DNA of 64,000 nucleotides, taken from Halomarina pelagica (GTDB lineage: Archaea; Halobacteriota; Halobacteria; Halobacteriales; Haloarculaceae). The notes under the pieces are model-generated. The model saw only the letters and a program-made list of their open reading frames with translations, did not search any database and was not told the DNA's origin. The position numbers were made by a program, and so were the translations under genes. The stretch covers positions 3,286,001-3,350,000 of the forward strand of contig NZ_CP100454.1 in the NCBI RefSeq assembly GCF_024228315.1. The letters are read 5' to 3'. Of this stretch, positions 23,770 to 32,082 are shown piece after piece (the stretch's first letter is position 1; every line of letters starts with the position of its first letter).

Positions 23770-26700
23770 ATGAGCCAGGCAACTCTCTCTGACCGGCCTT
23801 ACGTCAATTCGAATCTCTTCTCGGGTCACTATTTGGACGAGCGGGTATCGGAGCGAGACGAGTGGGACTGCGATACCGAAGCCGAGGAAGCGCTGGAAAA
23901 ACTCCAGTCGCTCTACGACCTTGAAGGGAGTCTGGTCGAGGGATACAAGGAAGACCCGCTTATCGACAACTGGATTGACGAAGTACTGGATATCCTCGGG
24001 TTCGGCACGCAAGTCGAGACAACGCTTCCCGGTGGTGGTGGGTTCGTTGACGTGCTACTCTTCGAGGACGATGTCACTCGACGCGATACCGCTGAAGTCT
24101 ATCTGAAGACCGAAAGCACAACGGACCTATTCGAGGGCGGTATCAGCATCGTCGAGGCGAAGCGGTGGGACGCCGACTTCACGCAACGATTCAGTGAACA
24201 GCGACCGTACCGGAACGCTTCGCATCAAATTAAGCACTATCTGGAGCGCACGTCTGAGAACATCCAATGGGGCGTCCTGACGAACGGACGTAAGTGGCGT
24301 CTGTACGGGACCAAGGATTACGAGACGCAGACCTACTACGAAGTTGACCTGCCGGAACTCCTCGAACAAGGTGGTCTTGATGCGTTCAAGTACTTCTACG
24401 TCTTCTTCCGACCGGCTGCCTTCCGCGACTCCGCTGGCACGACATTCCTCGATACGGTATGGGCCGAAAGTGAGACGGCAGCGCAGGAACTTGGTGAAGA
24501 CCTCCAAGACAACGTCTTCACGGCGTTGCGAGTTCTCGGACGAGGATTCGTCGAGACGAACGACTTCGATATTGACCCTGACGACGAGGACACCCTCAAC
24601 GAACTCAAAGATCAGTCGTTGGTGTTGCTGTACCGGTTGATGTTCTTGCTCTACGCCGAAGCACGAGGACTAATCCACCCCGAAGGTCAGAAGGCGAAAG
24701 ACGAATACGAGCAGAATTTCAGTCTCGATACCCTCCGACAGCAGATTCACGACGCAATCGGAGAAGTCGACGAGGGCTTTGAAGACGAGTTCAGTGAGTA
24801 CTCGACGGGGATGTGGAGCCGGCTTCAAGACCTATTCCGACTCATTGACGAGGGGGAAGAGTCGTTGGGTATTCCGCCGTACAATGGTGGCCTATTCAAC
24901 CCGGAAGAACACGCCTTTCTGTCCGAACATGAGGTGAGCAACCGCTATCTCGCGGAGGTCATCTACCGACTCTCAACGACGCCGAACGACGAGGGGCGCT
25001 TTGTTCTCGCCGACTACGCCGACCTCGATACCCGCCACCTCGGCAGCGTTTACGAAGGCCTCCTCGAACACCAGTTCCGAATCGCGCCCGAGCAGTATGC
25101 GGCGGTCGCAGAGGACGGTGGTCAAGTCTGGAAGCCAGCCACTGAGGTCAGTGTTGCCGAGGCCGTCGAGACGGTTCCTGAGGGCGGCCTGTACGTCGTA
25201 AACGACGAGGGCGAGCGTAAGGCTACGGGTGCCTACTACACACCGGATTACGTAGTGACGTATATCGTCGAGGAGACGGTCGGGCCGCTGATTGAGGAGA
25301 TACGCGAGGATCTCATTGACCAAGGCTTTGAGCCGGGCACGCAGGAATATATCGGTCCGTTCTTCCGACGCGTGACTGACCTACGAATTCTTGACCCCGC
25401 GATGGGAAGTGGTCACTTCCTGACGAAGACAACAGGCTACCTCTCCGAGCAGGTAATGGCGGAGGTCCGCGAGGCCGAAACCGAGTTCGGGGTGGCGTTC
25501 GACGAACAGCATATCCGGCGTGAAATTGCCAAGGAATGCATCTATGGCGTCGATTTGAACGGAATGGCCGTTGAACTGGCGAAGCTATCGATGTGGTTGG
25601 AGACGCTGGCCGCTGACCGTCCACTGGCGTTCCTTGACCATCACCTGATGCATGGTAACTCGCTCGTAGGGAGTGATGTCGTAGACATCCTCGGCGATGA
25701 CGACGAGAAAGCGGGCCAGACAGAGCTTTTTGATTACATGGATCAGGCCCGTCAGCAGGCCCTCAAACACGTGATGGAGCTGATGCAGGACTTGATTTCC
25801 ATTGACAACGAGACTCTTGACGACATTAAGGAGATGGAGCGGGTCTACGGGGAGATCCGCGATGACCCGCAGTACCAACACCTCCTCCATATGATAAATG
25901 TCCATACTGCAGAACAGTTTGGACTTGATGTCCCTAGCGGAGCTTACGAAACGATAGCAAAAGCACTTAAGAACGACGATTGGGAAACTGTTGAGGACGA
26001 GGATTGGTATCGCTCGGCGCAGGCGATAGCCGACGAAGAAGCTTTCTTCCATTGGGAACTGGAGTTCCCGAGCGTGTTCTACGATAAAAACGGCGAGCGA
26101 CGGAACGACGAAGGGTTCGACGCCGTGATCGGGAATCCGCCGTGGGTTGATATTAAGGGGCTTGAAAATCCCGACGTACTCTTTGACCTGTTCGAAACCA
26201 GTTTTAACAGAGTAAATATCTACTCAGCTTTCTGTGAGCGAGCTACAAATTTGATTCGAGTAAATGGGAAATTCGGGTATATAACTCCCAATTCCTACAT
26301 GACACAGAGTTCGTATCGACCACTACGCATGCATTTTATTGACAATTACGAGATTGAACGGCTTGTCCGTCTTCCAGATAGAGTATTTAGTAACGTTACG
26401 ATGGAAACCGCCATTATTGTGTCCACGAAGATGGAAAACCAAGAGATTCAGGACGACAGTTTGACTGCGATCATATACGATCGAGAGTCAACGGTTAGTC
26501 AGATTCCGGACTCTCATGCTGAAGTAAAAGATGTCAATCCGTCCTACTGGAACAGGGACGGTTTAATTTTCGATATATTTACTTCGAATGAAGATCGAAA
26601 AGTTCTAAATATGTTGGAGGAGTCACAATTCCGGATCGGAGATTTATTCGAAACCTCTCTCGGACTCACTCCGTACGATAAGCATCAAGGACACACCAAA

Positions 26701-27792
26701 GAGCAGATTGAAAATCGTGTCTTTCACGCAGATGAGAAAGAGACAGGGAATCACCACAAACTCACAAGCGGGTCTGGAATCGGACGATATCGACTATCGT
26801 GGGAAGGCGGCGAGTGGATTGAATACGGCGATTGGCTCGGTTCTGAGCGTGAAAAGAGGTTCTTCACCGAACCGAGATGTATTGTCCGGCAGATCGTTTC
26901 AACAGGTGGAAAATATGGCATTAATGCAACTTTCGCCGATGAGACGATGTTTCATACGCAGGTTGGATTCGTTCTCCTTCCGAAGGACGGAGACAAACAG
27001 AAAGCAAAGAATATCGTCGGACTGCTGAATTCCCGTCTTCTAACGTTCTACCATCGGAAACGATACTTGGACGAGAACAAGGATACCTTCCAAAAGATAC
27101 TCATCCAAGACGCGAAAGAGTTCCCCGTCCCAGAAGGATTCACTACAGACGAATTAACGAGTAAAGTAGAAAAAATAGAAGAGCTAATTGAGGAGCGAGA
27201 AAGACTCAACCTCAACCTCCTCGATTACCTCGGCAACTTTGACAGCGGTGAGCGACTACCAGATAATGGATTCTATCAGCCCGTGGCCGAGTCGGATTCC
27301 ATCCTCCACGAAACCGCGGAAGACAACGATGACCACCTGCGCATCCGCATCGGGGACGTGCGTGTGGTCCGCGAGGACGATGACACCGTGCTGGTGGAGG
27401 CGACGGCACGATACCGCCCCGACGAGGACGAGGACTTCGTCGAAACGGAGTGGAAACCGACGTTCCGGCTGACCAGTCTCTCTGAGACTGAGGCTGACCT
27501 CGTTGAGGCGTTTGTGCCCGTGGCGTCTGAGGAGGGCGGCGGATTTGCGGGCTTCCGAAAAAAGGCGACCAAGACGAACTCGCTCATTGACCGGTTGAAG
27601 GCTCTCACACTCCCGGACCCCGATGACGTTGCCGACGACCTCGCTCACTACCTGCACGCCGTCGAACGCGCCGAGAAACTCGACGAGAAAATCGAGAAAA
27701 CGGACAAGCTGATTGACGAAATCGTGTACGAACTCTACGGATTGACTGACGATGAGATCGAGGTCGTGGAGGAAGCGCTGGCCGACAACTGA
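23770..27792 (+). CDS. Type IIG restriction enzyme/DNA methyltransferase (Eco57I-like)
   Basis: 1340 residues. N-terminal PD-(D/E)xK-like nuclease: VDVLLF with Asp94 and the EAKRW motif with Glu129/Lys131, giving the D...ExK set. The methyltransferase core has TGAYYTPDYVV, motif I LDPAMGSGHFL (Asp542) and motif IV NPPW (Asn789-Trp792), an N6-adenine MTase signature. The C-terminal region after ~820 holds the target recognition domain (YDKHQGHTKEQIENRVFHAD) and a helical end. A single chain thus would cut and protect DNA, an innate phage defence. The region encoding residues ~800-1150 is markedly AT-richer than its surroundings, indicating transfer. It fills most of an island bounded by tRNA-Leu repeats. 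Confidence 0.9.
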   Translation: MSQATLSDRPYVNSNLFSGHYLDERVSERDEWDCDTEAEEALEKLQSLYDLEGSLVEGYKEDPLIDNWIDEVLDILGFGTQVETTLPGGGGFVDVLLFEDDVTRRDTAEVYLKTESTTDLFEGGISIVEAKRWDADFTQRFSEQRPYRNASHQIKHYLERTSENIQWGVLTNGRKWRLYGTKDYETQTYYEVDLPELLEQGGLDAFKYFYVFFRPAAFRDSAGTTFLDTVWAESETAAQELGEDLQDNVFTALRVLGRGFVETNDFDIDPDDEDTLNELKDQSLVLLYRLMFLLYAEARGLIHPEGQKAKDEYEQNFSLDTLRQQIHDAIGEVDEGFEDEFSEYSTGMWSRLQDLFRLIDEGEESLGIPPYNGGLFNPEEHAFLSEHEVSNRYLAEVIYRLSTTPNDEGRFVLADYADLDTRHLGSVYEGLLEHQFRIAPEQYAAVAEDGGQVWKPATEVSVAEAVETVPEGGLYVVNDEGERKATGAYYTPDYVVTYIVEETVGPLIEEIREDLIDQGFEPGTQEYIGPFFRRVTDLRILDPAMGSGHFLTKTTGYLSEQVMAEVREAETEFGVAFDEQHIRREIAKECIYGVDLNGMAVELAKLSMWLETLAADRPLAFLDHHLMHGNSLVGSDVVDILGDDDEKAGQTELFDYMDQARQQALKHVMELMQDLISIDNETLDDIKEMERVYGEIRDDPQYQHLLHMINVHTAEQFGLDVPSGAYETIAKALKNDDWETVEDEDWYRSAQAIADEEAFFHWELEFPSVFYDKNGERRNDEGFDAVIGNPPWVDIKGLENPDVLFDLFETSFNRVNIYSAFCERATNLIRVNGKFGYITPNSYMTQSSYRPLRMHFIDNYEIERLVRLPDRVFSNVTMETAIIVSTKMENQEIQDDSLTAIIYDRESTVSQIPDSHAEVKDVNPSYWNRDGLIFDIFTSNEDRKVLNMLEESQFRIGDLFETSLGLTPYDKHQGHTKEQIENRVFHADEKETGNHHKLTSGSGIGRYRLSWEGGEWIEYGDWLGSEREKRFFTEPRCIVRQIVSTGGKYGINATFADETMFHTQVGFVLLPKDGDKQKAKNIVGLLNSRLLTFYHRKRYLDENKDTFQKILIQDAKEFPVPEGFTTDELTSKVEKIEELIEERERLNLNLLDYLGNFDSGERLPDNGFYQPVAESDSILHETAEDNDDHLRIRIGDVRVVREDDDTVLVEATARYRPDEDEDFVETEWKPTFRLTSLSETEADLVEAFVPVASEEGGGFAGFRKKATKTNSLIDRLKALTLPDPDDVADDLAHYLHAVERAEKLDEKIEKTDKLIDEIVYELYGLTDDEIEVVEEALADN

Positions 27793-28043
27793 TACGGAAT
27801 CACGGTCCTCCTCGGGTTTCTGATACCGGGCGGCTTTCTAACTCAAGATGGTTCACGGCATGACGCGATGCCCGAAATTGAGACAGGGGAAATGGTGATT
27901 GATTGTCTATTCTATGGCAACAGTCGCTAACACTGTCCCGTTAGTCTTTAAATACTACCGAGTATGTATTACTTAAATAAAGGTTCCAAGAAGATTGTAA
28001 CGGACACGAAACAGGGTCTTAGACGCGCCTCTGGAGAGTCTGT

Positions 28044-28095
28044 GCTTAGGACGCTATCCCGGAGGAGCCTCGTAGTCCAAATCCGGTCCCACGCA
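28044..28095 (+). repeat. Degenerate copy of the 3' half of tRNA-Leu (att-like repeat)
   Basis: Aligned without gaps to tRNA-Leu 23090-23141, 42 of 52 positions agree by eye; the first 12 and the last 18 bases (ending CCGGTCCCACGCA) are identical and the changes cluster in the variable and T-arm. No 5' half is present, so it is no functional tRNA. It marks the far end of an integrated element, in the orientation expected for attR. Confidence 0.8.
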
Positions 28096-28103
28096 CTACG
28101 ACC

Positions 28104-28204
28104 TTTTACTACGAGCGGGCTCCGCCCGCTCCGTAAAAGCTCGACCAAAAGCACAGCGTCGCTCCCTACGGTCGCTCCTTGGCCCGAGCGCCGCAGGCGC
28201 TCGG
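28104..28204. repeat. Hairpin cluster next to the att-like repeat
   Basis: A nested hairpin at 28104-28138: outer arms TTTTAC and GTAAAA, inner 8-base stem GAGCGGGC/GCCCGCTC with a TCC loop. A second perfect stem at 28184-28204 has 9-base arms CCGAGCGCC/GGCGCTCGG with a GCA loop. Between them a GTCGCTCCCTACGGTCGCTCC stretch (28157-28177) resembles one at about 19603-19626. The design parallels the cluster after MAT. Confidence 0.7.
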
Positions 28205-28330
28205 TGAACGGCTTCGCTCGGGTTCTTCGAACCGCTCACTCGCCGACGTTCGAACCCGGCGGATGTACGGCGGTTTTCCGACGACGGTCGCACAGAAAGG
28301 CTATGCCCGAAACGGTGGTATTCCACCGAC

Positions 28331-28882
28331 GTGTCCTCCTACTCCCGTCGCGCCGCGCTCCGTCGGTGCGCCCTGGTCGGTGCGGTCGGCGTCGCCGGCT
28401 GTCTGGGCCGGCACGGACGCGGAGACGATCGACGCGGCGGAGCGACCGCGTCGGCCGAGTTTCACGAGGACTGCCCGGACGACGGGTCGGTGACCGCGTG
28501 CGTCGAGGACGTCGTCCTCCGGCAGGGGGAGTCGGGGACCGCCGCGGTTCTCGTCCGGCACGCGAGCACCGTACAGGTGTTCCCCCCGGAGACGTTCGCC
28601 GAGTCGCTCCCGCCCTCGCACGCCTCTCCCGTCGAGATGGGCCTCGGGATCGACGACGCGTCCGTTCGCCCCCGGCCCGACGGCACGATGGAGTCGTACC
28701 CGCCCTACTGGCGGTGGGACGAACCGCGAGACCGGGTGACCGCCGAACTCCCCGTCTTCGTCGAGTCGACCGCGCCGCCGGGGACGTACCGGTACAGCGT
28801 CGAGGCGCGGCCGAGGGACGTCTCGGCCGATCGAAAGCCGGTGACGGCGAACGGCACGATAGACGTGACGGAGCGTGCGTAG
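28331..28882 (+). CDS. Tat-exported haloarchaeal lipoprotein, unknown function
   Basis: 183 residues from a GTG. The N-terminus SSYSRRAALRRCALVGAVGV is a twin-arginine signal followed by the lipobox VAGC (cysteine near residue 24), as in most haloarchaeal lipoproteins. The mature part (FHEDCPDDGSVTACVEDVVLRQGESGTAAVLVRHASTVQVF) suggests a beta-sandwich surface domain. It is anchored to the outer face of the membrane. No partner is evident; it begins just after the island edge and may be the first resident gene. Confidence 0.75.
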   Translation: MSSYSRRAALRRCALVGAVGVAGCLGRHGRGDDRRGGATASAEFHEDCPDDGSVTACVEDVVLRQGESGTAAVLVRHASTVQVFPPETFAESLPPSHASPVEMGLGIDDASVRPRPDGTMESYPPYWRWDEPRDRVTAELPVFVESTAPPGTYRYSVEARPRDVSADRKPVTANGTIDVTERA

Positions 28883-29042
28883 GCGGGCACTCGGGTGTCA
28901 CCTCGCGGGCCGGTCGTGGACTCCGACGGCGAGTTCGTCGCGTTACCGGAGCGAGTACCGGCTCTCTCGAAGCCGGTCGACGCTTCGGACGGATTATTCC
29001 GCACACGGGGCCGCCGCCCTCCCCGACCCGCAGCCTCGATCG

Positions 29043-29279
29043 TCATCGGCTCCACTTTCGGTTGCTCTCCCCGAGGTAGACCCGTCGAAAGAGCGGGAGG
29101 AACGCGCGACCGAGGACGACGCCGACCGCGAGGAGGACGAAGACGACGGACACGCCCTCCAGACGGAAGGACAGCGCCACGGCGACGCTCGCGGCGACGC
29201 ACAGGAGCAGGAAGAAGGCGAACAGCGCGACCTGAACGAATCGTCCGTGCGTCGGTGCTGCCGCCAACGAGAGTGACAT
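29043..29279 (-). CDS. Small two-helix membrane protein
   Basis: 78 residues starting MSLSLAAAPTHGRFVQVALFAFFLL. Two hydrophobic helices, about residues 15-37 and 44-64, are followed by a basic tail RRVYLGESNRKW. No family is recognised. It stands alone on the minus strand between two plus-strand genes. The hydrophobic pattern supports a real gene more than composition alone. Confidence 0.55.
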   Translation of the reverse strand: MSLSLAAAPTHGRFVQVALFAFFLLLCVAASVAVALSFRLEGVSVVFVLLAVGVVLGRAFLPLFRRVYLGESNRKWSR

Positions 29280-29466
29280 ACCGGGTGAACTCGGCGGGAT
29301 AGTATATGCCTTGTGGCGTTATTCGACGCTCAATCACGATAACGTTCAGTTTCTCCCATCGGGGCCGTGGGGTCCGGGGGAGAGGTCCCCCGAGCACGGC
29401 GGCTCTCTATCGCAGAGCGGCACTCCGAGGACAAGAGACAAGCCGCCGGCCGAGAGTGAATGGAGT

Positions 29467-29862
29467 ATGAGTGTTCTTACCGAAACGCGCGTGGAAGCGG
29501 TGATGACTGCGCCGGTGGAGACGATCCCCTCGGACGCGACTATCAGGGAAGCGGCGGAAGTGATGCGCGATCACGACATCAGCGCGCTCCTCGTCCCGGG
29601 GGTCGACGCGGGGATCTTCACGAGCACCGACCTGCGGGACGCGATCGCCGACGGACGCGACCCCGACCAGTGCCGCGTCGCCGACGTGATGACGACCCCG
29701 GTCGAGTCGGTCACCGCGGAGTTGCGGTTGGGTGAGGTCGTCGCGATGCTGACCACGTACGGCTTCAACCACCTCCCGGTCCGCGACAGCGATGGGGACT
29801 ACGTGGGGATCGTCTCCTCGACCGACATCAAGGAGCGCCTCGCCGCGTCCGTAGACGAGTAA
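29467..29862 (+). CDS. CBS-domain pair protein
   Basis: 131 residues from the ATG at 29467 (MSVLTETRVEAVMTAPVETIPSDATIREAAEVMRDHDISALLV). It consists of two CBS repeats: VMTAPVETIPSDATI...GIFTSTDLRDAI and VMTTPVESVTAELRLGEVVAMLTTYGFNHLPVRDSDGDYVGIVSSTDIKE. CBS pairs bind adenosine nucleotides; no effector domain is fused. A longer upstream frame to 29311 is rejected as it lacks conservation. The function is regulatory, partner unknown. Confidence 0.9.
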   Translation: MSVLTETRVEAVMTAPVETIPSDATIREAAEVMRDHDISALLVPGVDAGIFTSTDLRDAIADGRDPDQCRVADVMTTPVESVTAELRLGEVVAMLTTYGFNHLPVRDSDGDYVGIVSSTDIKERLAASVDE

Positions 29863-29938
29863 TCCTCCCCCCTGATCCGCGACGGGCGCGCCTGTGCAAC
29901 CCCAGGACCTACCCGGGTCGAGTACCTTTCAGTGACGC

Positions 29939-30292
29939 ATGGTCGAGAAGGAACTCGGACAGGCGACGATCGCGTACGAGGATCCGGACGAGGGGACCGT
30001 CGAGCGGACGGTCCAGAACGAGCACGTCGCGTACTTCCAGGACCACTGGATCGTGAAGACCGGCGAGGACGACGAGGGCCGCGACGTCGTCCGCCGGATC
30101 CCCGCGACGCGCGTCTACTATGTCGAACGGACCGTCGAGCGGTTCGAGGAGGAGGTCAAGACGCTCCGCGATCAGGTGCAGTCGTTCACCGACGACCTCC
30201 GGACGAAGTTCCTGGGCGGTGGCGACGGCGGCGACGGGAACGACGTTCGCCGCGTGGACGTAGAGAGCGGCGAATCGAGCGGGCGGAGCTGA
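29939..30292 (+). CDS. Uncharacterised haloarchaeal acidic protein
   Basis: 117 residues (MVEKELGQATIAYEDPDEGTVERTVQNEHVAYFQDHWIVKTGEDDEG). The first ~65 residues form a likely beta domain; VYYVERTVERFEEEVKTLRDQVQSFTDDLRTKF is a predicted coiled coil (about residues 60-93); the tail is Gly/Asp rich. No function known. It lies upstream of dacZ on the same strand, separated by a T8 run (30346-30353). Confidence 0.65.
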   Translation: MVEKELGQATIAYEDPDEGTVERTVQNEHVAYFQDHWIVKTGEDDEGRDVVRRIPATRVYYVERTVERFEEEVKTLRDQVQSFTDDLRTKFLGGGDGGDGNDVRRVDVESGESSGRS

Positions 30293-30345
30293 TAACCGGC
30301 GTCGCGCGCATGCCGGAGCTACGAGCCGCGGCGAGAAGCGTCCGG

Positions 30346-30353
30346 TTTTTTTT
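30346..30353 (+). terminator. Oligo-T transcript end
   Basis: Eight consecutive Ts, 54 bases after the stop of the acidic protein gene, in otherwise GC-rich sequence. Archaeal transcription often ends at such tracts. It separates this gene from dacZ. Confidence 0.5.
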
Positions 30354-30427
30354 GAACGTTCAGGCACGCGAGAGGCGAGACGGAACACGTCCGTCAGACG
30401 CACGTCCGCCGTCCGAACGACGTTCGC

Positions 30428-30462
30428 AAAGGTTTTTGACGTACTCCCTAGACATAGGAGTA
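30428..30462 (+). promoter_or_regulatory. dacZ promoter with inverted repeat before the start codon
   Basis: A TATA-like AAAGGTTTTT (30428-30437) is followed by an inverted repeat with 6-base arms TACTCC (30442-30447) and GGAGTA (30457-30462) directly before the ATG at 30464. GGAG is also the only SD-like motif, so a hairpin or bound regulator would hide both the start and the ribosome site. Confidence 0.5.
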
Positions 30463-30463
30463 T

Positions 30464-31276
30464 ATGTCCGCGCTGGGTGACCTGCTGGACGACATCGTTG
30501 AGGATGTCGACGTCGTATTTCTGTTCTCACCGAGCGCCTCTACGCACGAGCGCTTCGCCGAGTACGAGGAGACGCCGCTCGTCGTCGTCGCGCTCGAGAA
30601 CACCGTCGACGCGGAGGCGTTCGTCGAACTCCCCCTCGAGTTCAACGAGTTGACCGAGCGGATTCGGTTCGGTCTCGAAGGGGGACTGGACAAGGGATAC
30701 GTCACTGAGGGGGATCACGTCGCCTGCGCGACGAAGCTCTTCGACGACAGCATCGACACCGTGACGCGCGTTCGCGCCGGCGAGTTCACCTACTCCGGGG
30801 TGTACGACCTGTTCGTCAGCTCGCGGGCCGAACCGTCGGTCATCCGCGACGTGCTCGAGGTGGCGATCGAACTCGGCAAGAAGGGCCAGAAGGGCAAGCA
30901 GGTGGGGGCGCTGTTCGTCGTCGGCGACGCCGGGAAGGTGATGAACAAGTCGCGGTCGCTGTCGTACAACCCCTTCGAGAAGTCACACGTCCACGTCGGC
31001 GACCCCATCGTGAACGTGATGCTGAAGGAGTTCTCCCGGCTCGACGGCGCGTTCATCATCAGCGACTCGGGGAAGATCGTCTCCGCGTACCGCTACCTCG
31101 AACCCTCCGCGGAGGGCGTGGACATCCCGAAGGGACTCGGGGCGCGGCACATGGCCGCCGGGGCGATCACCCGCGACACGAACGCCATCGCCATCGCCCT
31201 CTCGGAGAGCGACGGGCTCGTGCGCGCGTTCAGCGGCGGCGAGTTGATACTCGAACTGGACCCGGAGGAGTACTGA
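30464..31276 (+). CDS. dacZ: Diadenylate cyclase (c-di-AMP synthase)
   Basis: 270 residues. The C-terminal DisA_N-type cyclase domain carries DGA (residues 194-196) and the GARHMAAGAITRDTNA motif (226-241), the two catalytic and ATP-binding signatures; the archaeal N-terminal domain (SALGDLLDDIVEDVDVVFLFSP, ELTERIRFGLEGGLDKGYV) is haloarchaeal DacZ type. The family makes c-di-AMP from ATP; in Haloferax it is essential and linked to osmotic control. It is followed after one base by an MscS channel gene, consistent with turgor or ion control. Confidence 0.95.
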   Translation: MSALGDLLDDIVEDVDVVFLFSPSASTHERFAEYEETPLVVVALENTVDAEAFVELPLEFNELTERIRFGLEGGLDKGYVTEGDHVACATKLFDDSIDTVTRVRAGEFTYSGVYDLFVSSRAEPSVIRDVLEVAIELGKKGQKGKQVGALFVVGDAGKVMNKSRSLSYNPFEKSHVHVGDPIVNVMLKEFSRLDGAFIISDSGKIVSAYRYLEPSAEGVDIPKGLGARHMAAGAITRDTNAIAIALSESDGLVRAFSGGELILELDPEEY

Positions 31277-31277
31277 G

Positions 31278-32063
31278 ATGACGCAGGTCCGATCGTTCGC
31301 CCAGGACGTCGTGGAGATCGTCTCCACGTCGCTCGTCGCGATCGCCGTCCTCGTGTTCGGACTCGTCCTCGGCTTCCTCGTCGGACGGCTCACGCAACGG
31401 CTCCTGGTCGCGGTCGGCGTCCCGTCGGCCGTCGAGGGGACGGCGTTCGAGCGGGCGGCACAGCGCCTCGGCACCTCGACGGTCGGGCTGGTCGCCACGC
31501 TCCTCACCCTGTTCATCTACCTCGCGACCATCGGCGCGGCGCTCGAACTCGAGGGCTTCCTCGAGACGCGCCTCTCGCTGATGGCGTTTCTGGGGTACCT
31601 TCCTCAGGTGTTCGCCGCCGTCCTCGTGCTCATCGTCGGTCTCGTCATCGGCGACAAACTCGAACTCGCCATCCAGGAACGGTTCAAGGGCGTGAAGCTC
31701 ACCGAGGTGAACGTCCTCCCGCTGGTCGTCAAGTACAGCGTCATCTACCTCGCCGTCGTCGTCGCGCTCTCGACGCTGGGACTCCCCGCGGGGGCGCTGC
31801 TGGTCCTGCTCGGCGGCTACTTCTTCGCGGTCATCGTCTTCGGCGGGCTCGCGCTTCGGGACGTGCTCGCCGCCGCCTCGGCGGGCGTCTTCCTCCTCCT
31901 CACCCAGCCGTACGGCATCGGCGACACGGTCGAGGTCGACGGCCACCGGGGCATCGTCCAGGAGGTCGACGTCTTCGTCACGCACGTCGAGAGCGACGAC
32001 GAGGAGTTCATCGTCCCCAACCACCTCGTCTTCAAGTCCGGCATCGTCCGGGTTCGTCAGTGA
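31278..32063 (+). CDS. Small-conductance mechanosensitive channel (MscS family)
   Basis: 261 residues. Several membrane helices (SLVAIAVLVFGLVLGFLVG; LPQVFAAVLVLIVGLVIG; VKYSVIYLAVVVALSTLG; ALLVLLGGYFFAVIVFGGLALRDVLA) are followed by the MscS beta domain YGIGDTVEVDGHRGIVQEVDVFVTHV and FIVPNHLVFKSGIV. It is shorter at the C-terminus than E. coli MscS. The start lies one base after the dacZ stop, so c-di-AMP synthesis and channel are co-expressed; a direct control by c-di-AMP is inference. Confidence 0.9.
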   Translation: MTQVRSFAQDVVEIVSTSLVAIAVLVFGLVLGFLVGRLTQRLLVAVGVPSAVEGTAFERAAQRLGTSTVGLVATLLTLFIYLATIGAALELEGFLETRLSLMAFLGYLPQVFAAVLVLIVGLVIGDKLELAIQERFKGVKLTEVNVLPLVVKYSVIYLAVVVALSTLGLPAGALLVLLGGYFFAVIVFGGLALRDVLAAASAGVFLLLTQPYGIGDTVEVDGHRGIVQEVDVFVTHVESDDEEFIVPNHLVFKSGIVRVRQ

Positions 32064-32082
32064 GCGACCCCCGAGTCGGTAG

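Larger units (their letters stand above)
27793..28330. other. Right edge of the tRNA-Leu island, non-coding
   Basis: 538 bases. From left: an AT-rich segment (27930-27990) with TATA-like ATACTACC and TTAAATAAA, a 52-base degenerate tRNA-Leu 3' half (28044-28095), then GC-rich hairpins (28104-28204). A 20-codon frame from 27868 (MPEIETGEMVIDCLFYGNSR) has no family support and may be a gene remnant. A long plus-strand frame across this region is a shadow. Nothing else is recognisable. Confidence 0.5.

Noticed and set aside
28044-28095. A second functional tRNA-Leu gene
   Set aside because: Only the 3' half matches and the 5' acceptor and D-arm are missing; it is a remnant.
27964-29079. A 371-codon plus-strand frame crossing the tRNA repeat and the lipoprotein gene
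   Set aside because: It contains the degenerate tRNA and hairpins in translation and is arginine-rich; the lipoprotein in another frame has a proper signal peptide.
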